From positions 682,001 to 746,000 of the forward strand of contig NZ_JBLWFT010000001.1 in NCBI RefSeq assembly GCF_048323695.1: a stretch of DNA of 64,000 nt, read 5' to 3'. Shown here in pieces: positions 56,270 to 64,000 of this stretch. The position numbers and the translations under genes are program-made. Source of the DNA: Aquisalimonas sp007126095 (GTDB taxonomy: Bacteria > Pseudomonadota > Gammaproteobacteria > Nitrococcales > Aquisalimonadaceae). How positions within the stretch are numbered: the stretch's first letter is position 1; every line of letters starts with the position of its first letter. The notes beneath the pieces are model-generated. The model did no database searches, was not told where the DNA came from, and saw nothing but the letters and a program-made list of their open reading frames with translations.

Positions 56270-56554
56270 TCACATGTTCTCCACGTCCGACGGGACGTCG
56301 TAGAACGTCGGGTGGCGATAGACCTTGTCCTCGCTGGGATCGAACAGCATTCCCTTGTCACCGGGTGCTGACGATACGATCTGCACCGACGGAACCACCC
56401 AGATGCTCGCACCCTCGTTCCGGCGCGTGTAGACGTCACGGGCGTTATTCATCGCCATCTCCGCGTCCGTGGCATGGATGCTGCCGACGTGCTTGTGCGA
56501 GAGCCCGTGCTTGCTGCGGATGAACACTTCCCACAGCGGCCAGTCCTTACTCAT
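56270..56554 (-). CDS. paaB: Phenylacetyl-CoA epoxidase subunit PaaB
   Basis: 94 residues. WPLWEVFIRSKHGLSHKHVGS and NARDVYTRRNEGASIWVVPS are the full PaaB signature. It bridges PaaAC units. GGAGGG upstream of the ATG at 56554. Confidence 0.95.
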   Translation of the reverse strand: MSKDWPLWEVFIRSKHGLSHKHVGSIHATDAEMAMNNARDVYTRRNEGASIWVVPSVQIVSSAPGDKGMLFDPSEDKVYRHPTFYDVPSDVENM

Positions 56555-56577
56555 CACATTCCCTCCGGATCCGTTCT

Positions 56578-57567
56578 TCAGGCAGCAGCGCGCCGCTTCT
56601 GCCTCTTCTCCGCGTGGGCACGGGCCGCTTCCCGAACCCATGCACCGTCCTCGTAGGCCGTGCGTCGTGCCGCAAGACGCTCGCGGTTGCACGGACCATT
56701 GCCGTTGACCACATTCCAGAACTCGTCCCAGTCGATCTCGCCGATCTCGTAATGGCCGGTCTCCTCGTTCCAGCGAAGATCGGGGTCGGGGATCGACAGC
56801 CCCAGGTAATGGGCCTGTGGCACGGTCTGGTCGATGAACCGCTGACGGAGTTCGTCGTTGGTGTGGCGCTTGATCTTCCAGGCCATGGATTGCTGCGTGT
56901 GCACGGAGTCGCCGTCGGCCGGCCCGAACATCATCAGCGACGGCCACCACCAGCGGTTCAGCGCATCCTGCGCCATGGCCTTCTGCTCTTCGGTGCCATT
57001 GACCATCTCAAGCAACAGCTCGTACCCCTGGCGCTGATGGAAGCTCTCCTCCTTGCACACCCTCACCATGGCTCGGGCATAGGGACCGTAGGAGCAACGG
57101 CACAGCGGCACCTGATTCATGATGGCGGCGCCATCCACCAGCCAGCCGATGGCGCCGATGTCCGCCCAGGTCAGGGTGGGATAGTTGAAGATGCTGGAAT
57201 ACTTGGCCCGTCCGTCATGGAGCGCATCCAGCAGATCGTCCCGGCTGGCACCCAGGGTCTCCGCGGCGCTGTAGAGATAGAGGCCGTGCCCCGCTTCGTC
57301 CTGGACCTTGGCCAGCAGAATCAGCTTCCGGCGCAGGCTGGGCGCACGGGTAATCCAGTTCCCCTCCGGCAACATGCCCACGATCTCCGAATGCGCGTGC
57401 TGGGAGATCTGGCGCACCAGGGTCTTCCGGTATTTCTCCGGCATCCAGTCCTTAGGCTCAATGCTGATCCCCTCGTCGATACGCGCCTGGAACGCACGCT
57501 CCTGCTCGGAGGCGTCCTGCCCCCCTTTTTGACCGTCTGACCCGGTATCCACGAACTGGCTGTACAT
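56578..57567 (-). CDS. paaA: Phenylacetyl-CoA epoxidase catalytic subunit PaaA
   Basis: 329 residues from the ATG at 57567 with GAGGAGG 6 nt upstream. Diiron ligands are visible in KVQDEAGHGLYLYSAAE and CKEESFHQRQGYELL (two E-x-x-H motifs) in a ferritin-like fold. It inserts oxygen into phenylacetyl-CoA to give the ring 1,2-epoxide. First gene of the paaABCDE-liv operon. Confidence 0.96.
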   Translation of the reverse strand: MYSQFVDTGSDGQKGGQDASEQERAFQARIDEGISIEPKDWMPEKYRKTLVRQISQHAHSEIVGMLPEGNWITRAPSLRRKLILLAKVQDEAGHGLYLYSAAETLGASRDDLLDALHDGRAKYSSIFNYPTLTWADIGAIGWLVDGAAIMNQVPLCRCSYGPYARAMVRVCKEESFHQRQGYELLLEMVNGTEEQKAMAQDALNRWWWPSLMMFGPADGDSVHTQQSMAWKIKRHTNDELRQRFIDQTVPQAHYLGLSIPDPDLRWNEETGHYEIGEIDWDEFWNVVNGNGPCNRERLAARRTAYEDGAWVREAARAHAEKRQKRRAAA

Positions 57568-57613
57568 GCAAACCTCCTCGGCAAGGAACTGGGCCACCCC
57601 AGGCAAACCTACG

Positions 57614-57653
57614 TGATACATTTACTATTTTTGCAGTATAGACTTGTGTGTCA
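57614..57653 (-). promoter_or_regulatory. Candidate PaaX operator at the paaA promoter
   Basis: TGATACA (57614-57620) and TGTGTCA (57647-57653) form an inverted repeat with one mismatch and a 26-bp spacer. From memory, the E. coli PaaX operator is a similar wide repeat, TGATTC-N27-GAATCA. The repeat encloses the -10 element of paaA. Confidence 0.65.
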
Positions 57654-57662
57654 CGTTTTCAA
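57635..57662 (-). promoter_or_regulatory. Sigma-70-type promoter of paaA
   Basis: On the minus strand, -35 TTGAAA (57657-57662) and -10 TATACT (57635-57640) lie 16 bp apart, each matching consensus in 5 of 6 positions. Transcription would start near 57628, about 60 nt before the paaA start codon. Confidence 0.65.
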
Positions 57663-57800
57663 GCACTACTCACGGTGCGGTGCAACACCGAAACACCGAA
57701 AACAAGGCACTGTTTTTATTTATTTTTATTGCAAAAAAACGAACACAAAGACATCCATAGGGCGCATTCCAACCAGTCGTGTTACAACAAAAACTCGGAC

Positions 57801-57824
57801 GTGTGACACATCATCGTGTCACAC
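57801..57824. repeat. Perfect palindrome upstream of paaA
   Basis: Arms GTGTGACAC (57801-57809) and GTGTCACAC (57816-57824) flank a 6-bp centre. It shares ACAC-R-T-Y-ATCGTGT with the palindrome at 61838-61857. It lies about 175 bp upstream of the paaA promoter and 92 bp after paaX, so it could be an operator or a weak paaX terminator (a five-T run follows). Confidence 0.6.
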
Positions 57825-57915
57825 ACGAGCCCAACTGGATGCACACACCTTCGGGGAACGGACAGGATGAAACAGCGGAGTGGCGGGGGCGTTACCAACC
57901 TTCTCGGGAGTATTG

Positions 57916-58887
57916 TCAGGCAGCCGTGCCGGTGCCCGGGCCATGACGTTCATCGCCCCCGGAGGAAAGCAGGCCACCGAAGCGCTTGTAGAAGTAAGGG
58001 GCGGGCTCGGGAAGGGGACCCTCCGCAGTGCGGAGCACACTGCTGAGGTGCGCCTCGGCATGACGAAAGGTCAGACGGTAGAGGTTGCGGCAAAGCAGGC
58101 GTGCTGCTGCTCCGCTCCACTCTGCCGGCAACACATCCTCCGGGAGCTGCGGGTCACGCAACAGCAGACGGCGGATTTCGTGAATCAGGAGCGTACGCAC
58201 CAGAAAACACTGCTCCGGATCCAACCGCTTCGCCGCGCTCATGGATCGCCAGACGGGACGAAAGCGCTCCAGAAAATGGGCATACTGTTCACTGAGTTCG
58301 TCCAGACTCCAGACATCACGCACGAGCCGGTTCATGGGCCGCGAGGTCGGCAAGCCCTCATGCTGGGCGCGCATGACGATGGCCTCTTCAGACAAGTCCA
58401 GGTCCTGCAACGTGGCGGTCACGGCCTCGCGCGGCGGCAATGGATGCGCGAGCACGCCCGGGGCGAGGACACCGAACCCCAGGTTGCCCAGCTCCCGACG
58501 CAATGCCTCGCGATCGGACGCCGGAACCCCGGAGGTCAGCACCAGCATCCACTCTCCGTCCCATTCGTGGCGAGGTTCGTGATAGACCCTCTGATAGGCC
58601 TTGTCGAAGCTCCTCCAGCCCCGGCGGGTCAGACTGTAATAACTGCGTCGACCGATCTGCGAGGACGTCAGCCACCCCTCCTTGGAGAGGCGATTCACCG
58701 ACGTCCGCACCAGGCGATCCCCCAGGCCGAGAGGTTTGAGCAGCTGGATCAGACTGCCCAGCCAGACGGTGCCACCGCGCGGAGCAATGGCGTCCCCGTA
58801 AACCGTGATGATCAGCGAGCGGGCGCGAATAGGCCGCTCGACCGTCAAGCGCTCTACCAGCTCATTTACCGCCTTCTTTGTGGACAT
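57916..58887 (-). CDS. paaX: Phenylacetate regulon repressor PaaX
   Basis: 323 residues. The N-terminal winged helix region contains TVYGDAIAPRGGTVWLGSLIQLL, VRTSVNRLSKEGWLTSSQIGRRSYYSLT; the middle and C-terminal PaaX domains include DGEWMLVLT and EWSGAAARLLCRNLYR. It represses paa genes until phenylacetyl-CoA binds. The gene follows paaK by 130 nt on the same strand. Confidence 0.93.
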   Translation of the reverse strand: MSTKKAVNELVERLTVERPIRARSLIITVYGDAIAPRGGTVWLGSLIQLLKPLGLGDRLVRTSVNRLSKEGWLTSSQIGRRSYYSLTRRGWRSFDKAYQRVYHEPRHEWDGEWMLVLTSGVPASDREALRRELGNLGFGVLAPGVLAHPLPPREAVTATLQDLDLSEEAIVMRAQHEGLPTSRPMNRLVRDVWSLDELSEQYAHFLERFRPVWRSMSAAKRLDPEQCFLVRTLLIHEIRRLLLRDPQLPEDVLPAEWSGAAARLLCRNLYRLTFRHAEAHLSSVLRTAEGPLPEPAPYFYKRFGGLLSSGGDERHGPGTGTAA

Positions 58888-59017
58888 GCCTTCCTCACAT
58901 CACGGCTGCGATGCTCGCGCGGCCGAACGATACCATAACGGAGCGTCAAGCCCTGAACGGGCCTCCTTGCAACACGGCGGCGAGCAGAGCACACAGCTCA
59001 ATCCATCCAGAGCAGGC

Positions 59018-60334
59018 TCATGCCTTGGGTCGCAGGTCCACCACGCGCTTGGCCTTGCCCTGGGAGCGCTCCACTGCACCGACGTCCACGATCTCCACGG
59101 CGGCCGTGACCCCGACGTAGGACTTGATGGCGTGCGCCAGCTCCTGCGCAAGCACCTTCCGGTCCGCTTCCGTCAACTGACCGAGGCCCGGCTGAGGCTC
59201 TACACGCACGGAGAGGCTGTCGACGTTCCCGTCGCGCCACACCTCCAACTGGTAATGGGGTGCCAACTTGCCGTGCTCGCAGATGCGCTCCTCGATCTGC
59301 GACGGGAACACGTTCACACCGCGGATGATCAACATGTCGTCGCTGCGCCCGGTGATGCGGTCCATCCGGCGCATGGAGCGGGCCGTCCCCGGCAGCAGGC
59401 GGCTGAGGTCCCTGCTGCGATACCGTATGATCGGGAAGGCCTCCTTGGCCAGGCTGGTGAACACCAGCTCGCCTTCCTCTCCGTCGGGGAGCACTTCACC
59501 GGTGTCCGGATCGATGATCTCGGGGTAGAAATAGTCTTCCCAGATGGTGGGCCCATCCTTGGTCTCCAGGCATTCCTGGGCCACGCCGGGCCCCATCACC
59601 TCGGAGAGCCCGTAGATGTCCACCGCATCGATACCCATACGGGATTCGATTTCCTGGCGCATGGCGTCGGTCCAGGGCTCGGCGCCAAAGATACCCACAC
59701 GCAGGGAAGACTTCCGGGGATCCAGGCCCTGGCGCTCGAATTCATCGGCGATATTCAGCATGTAGGACGGCGTCACCATGATCACCGTGGGCTTGAAATC
59801 CTGGATGAGCTGCACCTGCTTCTCGGTCTGCCCCCCGGACATGGGAATGACTGCGCACCCCAGGCGCTCGGCGCCATAGTGAGCGCCCAGCCCCCCGGTG
59901 AAGAGGCCGTAGCCGTACGAGACCTGAACGATGTCGCTGGACGTCACGCCCGCGGCACGCATGCACCGGGCAACCAGATTCGCCCACATGTCCACGTCAT
60001 TCTGGGTGTAGGTGACCACCGTGGGTCGCCCCGTGGTGCCACTGGAGGCGTGAATGCGCACCACGTCCTGCATGGGCGTCGCAACCATGCCGAAGGGATA
60101 GTTGTCCCGGAGGTCGTTCTTCATGGTGAACGGGAAACGGGCCAGATCGTCCAGCGACTCCAGGTCCGACGGGTGAACGCCAGCGGCGTCAAAGCTCTGG
60201 CGGTAGAACGGCACGTTTTTGTAGGCGTGATTCAGGCTCCAGCGCAGGCGTTGTAGCTGTAGCGCCCGCAGCTCGTCCACACTGCATGTCTCTACCGACT
60301 CCGGGATGCCACTGACCTGCTTGACTGCGTTCAT
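59018..60334 (-). CDS. paaK: Phenylacetate-CoA ligase
   Basis: 438 residues, the full length. AMP-binding motif HASSGTTGRPTVVTYTQ, then SYGYGLFTGGLGAHYGAE, IYGLSEVMGPGVAQEC and, near the C-terminus, RGVNVFPSQIEERI. It activates phenylacetate with ATP and CoA, the entry step. ATG preceded by GAGGAG. Confidence 0.96.
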   Translation of the reverse strand: MNAVKQVSGIPESVETCSVDELRALQLQRLRWSLNHAYKNVPFYRQSFDAAGVHPSDLESLDDLARFPFTMKNDLRDNYPFGMVATPMQDVVRIHASSGTTGRPTVVTYTQNDVDMWANLVARCMRAAGVTSSDIVQVSYGYGLFTGGLGAHYGAERLGCAVIPMSGGQTEKQVQLIQDFKPTVIMVTPSYMLNIADEFERQGLDPRKSSLRVGIFGAEPWTDAMRQEIESRMGIDAVDIYGLSEVMGPGVAQECLETKDGPTIWEDYFYPEIIDPDTGEVLPDGEEGELVFTSLAKEAFPIIRYRSRDLSRLLPGTARSMRRMDRITGRSDDMLIIRGVNVFPSQIEERICEHGKLAPHYQLEVWRDGNVDSLSVRVEPQPGLGQLTEADRKVLAQELAHAIKSYVGVTAAVEIVDVGAVERSQGKAKRVVDLRPKA

Positions 60335-60411
60335 GGTGATGCTTCTCCTCGTAATTCATATCTGGCGGTCTGCGCCGCCATGGCCATCGGGCTGCTCCGC
60401 TTGAGGACGGA

Positions 60412-60891
60412 TCAACGCCCGGCGTCATCCAGCTCCAGGCCGTCAACCAACTGCCCATGAAGCGTGTACGACCGCCCCCGGAACAGGGCGACCAGGTCGC
60501 CGGCCTGGTTCGTCACGGTCGCATCATAGACGCCGGTGCGCCCGGACCGACTGCGCTCCTCTGCAATGGCTGTCAGCAGATCCTCCTCACGCGCGGGAGC
60601 GAGGAACTCGATGGTGCCACTGGATGCGACGGTCAGCCGGTTCGACCAGTTACAGGCGAACGCGAAGGCCGAGTCCGCCAGCGTGAATATGAGCCCGCCG
60701 TGGCAGCTGGCATGCCCGTTCAGCATGTCCTTCCGAACGGACATGGATATGCGCGCGTACCGCGGCGCGACCTCTTCGATGGTCATGCCCAGGGCCCGGG
60801 AAGCGTAGTCGTCACGCCACATCGCCTCGGCGCAGCGGCGCGCCATCTCCGGTGCGGGGACCTGTTCGGTGACACTCTGCTCCTCGCTCAT
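60412..60891 (-). CDS. paaI: Hydroxyphenylacetyl-CoA thioesterase PaaI
   Basis: 159 residues. Hotdog motif MLNGHASCHGGLIFTLADSAFAFACN with the catalytic Asp of the family, and the later RSGRTGVYDATVTNQAGDLVALFRG. It hydrolyses dead-end CoA thioesters to release CoA. Lies between paaG and paaK. Confidence 0.94.
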   Translation of the reverse strand: MSEEQSVTEQVPAPEMARRCAEAMWRDDYASRALGMTIEEVAPRYARISMSVRKDMLNGHASCHGGLIFTLADSAFAFACNWSNRLTVASSGTIEFLAPAREEDLLTAIAEERSRSGRTGVYDATVTNQAGDLVALFRGRSYTLHGQLVDGLELDDAGR

Positions 60892-60902
60892 GGGATTCTC
60901 CC

Positions 60903-61694
60903 TTACCGCCCCGTGAACTCGGGCTTACGCTTCTCCATGAAGGCGGTCACCCCCTCACGATAGTCGGCCGTACGGCCGCACGCCCGCTGAAGGTCCCGCT
61001 CCAGGTCCAGCTGCTCATCCAGGGTGCTGGTCCAGCTCGCCGCCAGCGCCTGCTTGATGTGCGCGAGCCCTCGGGTGGGCTGCCGCGCGAAATGCTCCAG
61101 CAGATCCTCCGCCTCGCGCTCCAGCGCGTCATCGTCCACCACTCGCCAGATCATGCCCCACTGCTCCGCCTGTTCGGCGGACACCTTCCCGCCCAGCATG
61201 CTCAGTGCCATGGCGCGGGCATGCCCGACCAGCCGCGGCAGATGCCACGTTCCTCCGGAGTCCGGAACCAGGCCAATATTGCAGAACACCTCGGCGAACT
61301 TCGCCGATCGGGCGGCAAGCACAATGTCACAAGCCAACGCGATGTTGGCCCCGGCGCCTGCGGCGACCCCGTTCACCGCGCAGACCACCGGGACCGGCAA
61401 TGCCCGGAGCCGGCGGATCATCGGGTTGTAGTAACGCTCCAGAGACTCGCCGAGGTCCGGAACCTGGTCTCCGGGCGCCACGCTGCGGTCGGAGAGATCC
61501 TGACCGGCACAGAAGGCGCGCCCGCGACCCGTGACCAACAGAACCCGCAGGCCTTCCGTTCGCTCGAGCACGTCCAGCGCCTGCTGGATCTCCTCGTGCA
61601 TCTCCACGTTGAAGCTGTTGAGACTGTCCGGCCGGCTGAGCGCGAGCCGCCCGATTCCGGACTCCACGGAGAACTCGATCGTTTCGAATGCCAC
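60903..61694 (-). CDS. paaG: Ring 1,2-epoxyphenylacetyl-CoA isomerase PaaG
   Basis: 263 residues from a GTG with GGGGGAGGAG upstream. Crotonase fold: VTGRGRAFCAGQDLSD, AVNGVAAGAGANIALACDIVLAA, and NIGLVPDSGGTWHLPRLVG with the catalytic Asp. It converts the ring epoxide to oxepin-CoA. First gene of the paaG-paaI-paaK-paaX operon, divergent from paaN. Confidence 0.94.
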   Translation of the reverse strand: MAFETIEFSVESGIGRLALSRPDSLNSFNVEMHEEIQQALDVLERTEGLRVLLVTGRGRAFCAGQDLSDRSVAPGDQVPDLGESLERYYNPMIRRLRALPVPVVCAVNGVAAGAGANIALACDIVLAARSAKFAEVFCNIGLVPDSGGTWHLPRLVGHARAMALSMLGGKVSAEQAEQWGMIWRVVDDDALEREAEDLLEHFARQPTRGLAHIKQALAASWTSTLDEQLDLERDLQRACGRTADYREGVTAFMEKRKPEFTGR

Positions 61695-61774
61695 GGCTGC
61701 TCCTCCCCCGGGTCCGTGCGGTGGACCCTGCTTGTTGACGGTGCTTAATGCACCTTACCGCACTCCACAAATTA

Positions 61775-61812
61775 GATACAAGTTGGCCGTTGACATGGTG
61801 TGTTTATGTATC
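61775..61812. promoter_or_regulatory. Candidate PaaX operator between paaG and paaN
   Basis: GATACA (61775-61780) and TGTATC (61807-61812) are a perfect inverted repeat with a 26-bp spacer, the same halves and spacing as at paaA (57615-57652). It could control both divergent operons. Confidence 0.62.
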
Positions 61813-61837
61813 ACACTACAACACCACAAGATCGGAA

Positions 61838-61857
61838 AGCACACGTTATCGTGTGCT
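61838..61857. repeat. Perfect palindrome between paaG and paaN
   Basis: Arms AGCACACG and CGTGTGCT flank TTAT. The inner 14 bases match the palindrome upstream of paaA except at two pyrimidine or purine positions. It lies 26 bp from the candidate PaaX operator. Confidence 0.6.
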
Positions 61858-62033
61858 GCAACGGTTCTCCAAGTGATGCAAACATATGATATTTATGTTT
61901 TTTATCACGATATAGCGAACATCAGAGAACGATGACTGAATTTGTTACAGAAACGATGCGCTGCACAATCGATTATGTTTATTCACATGCTATCCCTTAG
62001 TGAGCGGGCATGGTGATCACCCGAGGAGGAGTC

Positions 62034-63701
62034 ATGACGCAGTCCTACTACGAAAAGCACCGGCAAACCCTGGAAAAAGCCGTTGAGGCATCCCGGACCC
62101 GCGAATTCTGGAGCCCCTACCCGGAGGCGCCGAGCGGCAAGGTCTACGGCGAAGACGCCCCGGCCGCCGGTGAAGCCGCCTTTCAGGCGCGCCTGAACAA
62201 ACCCATGGCGCTGGAAATGCCTGGCATCGAAGGGGAGATCGGCGCCGAGCGGTCGCCGTACGGATTCGATCTGGGCATCACCTACCCGAAGGTGGACCCG
62301 GACACCCTGCTCACGGCCATGGAGGATTCACTGCGGGCCTGGCGTGACGCCGGCCCGGAGACCCGCGCCGGCGTCTGCCTGGAGATCCTGCATCGACTGA
62401 ACCAGCGCAGCTTCGAACTGGCTCACGCGGTCATGCACACCACCGGCCAGGCCTTCCCCATGGCGTTCCAGGCCGGCGGCACCCACGCCCAGGATCGCGG
62501 CCTGGAGGCCGTGGCGTACGCCTTCGAAGCCATGACCCGCCATCCGGGGCAGACGCACTGGACCAAGCCCCAGGGCAAGCGCGACCCGCTGGAGATGGAC
62601 AAGAACTTTCACGTGATCCCGCGTGGCCTGGCGCTGATGATCGGCGTTTCCACGTTCCCCACCTGGAACGGATACCCGGGCCTATTTGCCAGCCTGGCGA
62701 CGGGCAACCCGGTCGTGGTCAAGCCCCACCCGCACACCATTCTGCCCCTGGCCATCACCGTGGAAGTCTGTCAGGAGGTGCTCAAGGAGGCGGGCTTCGA
62801 TCCCTGGATCGTGTCCATGATCGCCGACACCCGCGAAGCGCCGGTCACCAAGGAACTGGCACTGGACCCGCGCATCCAGGTCATCGATTTCACCGGCAGC
62901 TCGGCCTTCGGCGAGTGGCTGGAGCAGAACTGCCACCAGGCGCAGGTTTACACGGAGAAAGCGGGGGTCAACAGCATCGTTATCGACTCCACCGACAACC
63001 TCAAGGCCATGAGCCAGAACCTGGCTTTCTCCCTGAGTCTCTACTCCGGTCAGATGTGCACCACGCCGCAGAACCTGTTCATTCCGCGGGACGGCATCGA
63101 CACCGACCAGGGTCACCTGAGCTTTGACGAGGTGGCCGAGGCCCTGGCCACCGGCGTCAGCAAGTTCCTGTCGGACAACGACCGCGCGACGGGGGTTCTG
63201 GGCGCCATCCAGGCACCGGTCACCGCGGAGCGGATCGACCAGGCCCGGACCCTGGGCCGGGTGGTACTGGACTCCGAGTCACGGGAGCACCCGCAGTTCG
63301 ACGGCGCCCGGATTCGCACGCCGCTGATTCTTGCGGTGGACGCCGCCGACGAGAACGCCTACCAGCGGGAGCTGTTCGGCCCGATTTCCCTGTTGATCGC
63401 CACGGACAGCACCGAGGACAGCATCCAGCGCGCCAAGACACTGGCACGCAGCAAGGGTGCCATGACGTGGGCGGTCTACAGCACCCGCGAGGCAACACTG
63501 GGCGCCATGCGGCAGGCAGCGCTGGATGCCGGGGTCTCCCTGTCTGAGAACCTGCTCGGCGGCGTATTCGTCAATCAGACAGCGGCCTTCAGCGACTACC
63601 ACGGCACCGGTGCCAACCCTGCCGCCAACGCCGCCCTGTGCGACGCCGCGTTCGTGGCCAACCGGTTCCGGGTGGTGCAGACCCGTCGCCACGCCGCCTG
63701 A
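62034..63701 (+). CDS. paaN: Phenylacetate degradation aldehyde dehydrogenase-type PaaN
   Basis: 555 residues from the ATG at 62034 (GAGGAGGAG upstream). Aldehyde dehydrogenase fold: GVSTFPTWNGYPGLFASLATGNPVVVKPHP, FTGSSAFGEWLEQ, and LSLYSGQMCTTPQNLF with the catalytic Cys. Unlike PaaZ it has no MaoC-type hydratase domain, so ring hydrolysis needs a separate enzyme. Acts after PaaG on the opened ring. Confidence 0.92.
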   Translation: MTQSYYEKHRQTLEKAVEASRTREFWSPYPEAPSGKVYGEDAPAAGEAAFQARLNKPMALEMPGIEGEIGAERSPYGFDLGITYPKVDPDTLLTAMEDSLRAWRDAGPETRAGVCLEILHRLNQRSFELAHAVMHTTGQAFPMAFQAGGTHAQDRGLEAVAYAFEAMTRHPGQTHWTKPQGKRDPLEMDKNFHVIPRGLALMIGVSTFPTWNGYPGLFASLATGNPVVVKPHPHTILPLAITVEVCQEVLKEAGFDPWIVSMIADTREAPVTKELALDPRIQVIDFTGSSAFGEWLEQNCHQAQVYTEKAGVNSIVIDSTDNLKAMSQNLAFSLSLYSGQMCTTPQNLFIPRDGIDTDQGHLSFDEVAEALATGVSKFLSDNDRATGVLGAIQAPVTAERIDQARTLGRVVLDSESREHPQFDGARIRTPLILAVDAADENAYQRELFGPISLLIATDSTEDSIQRAKTLARSKGAMTWAVYSTREATLGAMRQAALDAGVSLSENLLGGVFVNQTAAFSDYHGTGANPAANAALCDAAFVANRFRVVQTRRHAA

Positions 63702-63722
63702 CGGAACCACGGGGAGACCATC

Positions 63723-64000
63723 ATGCCAAGCTATGCCATCGACGGTATCCGCCCGGTCATCCACCCGGACGCATTCGTGCACCCCACGGCCGTACTCATC
63801 GGCGACGTTATTGTCCGCGCCGGCGTCTACGTCGGACCCTGCGCGGCTCTGCGGGGTGACTTCGGGCGCCTGGTTCTGGAGGAAGGCAGCAACCTTCAGG
63901 ATACCTGTGTCATGCATGGTTTCCCCGGTACCGACACCCTTGTCGAGGCGGCAGGCCATGTCGGCCATGGCGCCGTTCTGCACGGCTGCCACATTGGCGA
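63723..64000 (+). CDS. paaY: PaaY thioesterase/gamma-carbonic-anhydrase-like protein, cut by the window edge
   Basis: Only the first 92 residues are inside. PSYAIDGIRPVIHPDAFVHPTAVLIGDVIV and ALRGDFGRLVLEEGSNLQDTCVMHG follow the hexapeptide-repeat pattern of PaaY, a left-handed beta-helix with metal-binding His residues. PaaY hydrolyses off-pathway CoA esters. Starts 21 nt after paaN. Confidence 0.9.
   Translation, partial: MPSYAIDGIRPVIHPDAFVHPTAVLIGDVIVRAGVYVGPCAALRGDFGRLVLEEGSNLQDTCVMHGFPGTDTLVEAAGHVGHGAVLHGCHIG

Larger units (their letters stand above)
57568..57915. other. 348-bp AT-rich control region between paaX and paaA
   Basis: No gene. It holds the paaA promoter and candidate PaaX operator (57612-57662), a run of A/T bases (57709-57740) and a 24-bp palindrome (57801-57824). 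The AT content contrasts with the GC-rich genes on both sides. Confidence 0.8.
61695..62033. other. 339-bp divergent control region between paaG and paaN
   Basis: No gene. The central 200 bp are AT-rich. It contains a candidate PaaX operator (61775-61812), a perfect -35-like TTGACA (61790-61795, plus strand) without a convincing -10, and a 20-bp palindrome (61838-61857). Confidence 0.8.

Noticed and set aside
57801..57824. Possible CRP site (TGTGA ... TCACA)
   Set aside because: The halves are 12 bp apart rather than the required 6.

Overview
The window is GC-rich, densely coded bacterial DNA. The gene content is gammaproteobacterial: rhlB, slyX, uup, yheS, acpH, recQ, a PA0069-type radical SAM gene and S-methyl-5'-thioinosine phosphorylase. 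Acidic proteins, cyanide-insensitive type bd oxidase genes and a complete phenylacetyl-CoA epoxidase operon would suit an environmental, possibly halophilic, aerobe such as a member of the Ectothiorhodospiraceae. That placement is inference. No tRNA, rRNA, CRISPR array, prophage or insertion sequence was seen.

Layout. 1-2216: a truncated thioesterase gene, a DUF2750 gene and a chemoreceptor gene, all on the minus strand. 2325-6749: an RNase AM-like PHP phosphoesterase gene, divergent from a four-gene MCE/Mla-type lipid transporter operon (STAS-permease, ATPase, MCE protein, PqiC-like lipoprotein). 6768-13516: recQ, a small membrane protein gene, a second chemoreceptor gene and fadH. 13658-17730: two ABC-F ATPase genes (yheS, uup) around slyX. 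17742-21460: methylthioinosine and purine salvage, a DsrE-like gene, rhlB and acpH. 21560-26858: a lipoprotein gene, two coupled hotdog (MaoC) genes, a patatin gene, a MoxR-VWA pair and a TetR regulator gene. 27096-32921: cioAB followed by cydDC. 32983-41345: mixed enzymes (aminopropyltransferase-like, M20 peptidase, radical SAM, sirtuin, alpha/beta hydrolase), a 932-residue orphan membrane protein and a DUF1992 gene.

41449-48703: a marR-wrbA pair sharing an operator; an FAD oxidoreductase overlapping an MnmM-like tRNA methyltransferase; a THX-like small protein, yjbQ, an SDR, a hemolysin III-family gene and several small unknown genes. 48743-64000: a phenylacetate island. One minus-strand operon is paaG-paaI-paaK-paaX. 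A second is paaABCDE-livKHMGF. paaN and the start of paaY run the opposite way. Phenylacetate would enter (perhaps by the Liv-type ABC system), be activated by PaaK, epoxidised by PaaABCDE, isomerised by PaaG and processed by PaaN. PaaX would repress until phenylacetyl-CoA accumulates. The genes for the final beta-oxidation steps (paaF, paaH, paaJ) are not in the window.

The most notable observations are a split MnmC-like tRNA modification operon, matched candidate PaaX operators with identical 26-bp spacing in front of paaA and paaG/paaN, a second palindrome shared by the same two regions, a MarR operator repeated at marR and wrbA, a LexA-like box in front of the radical SAM gene, and the large orphan membrane protein.
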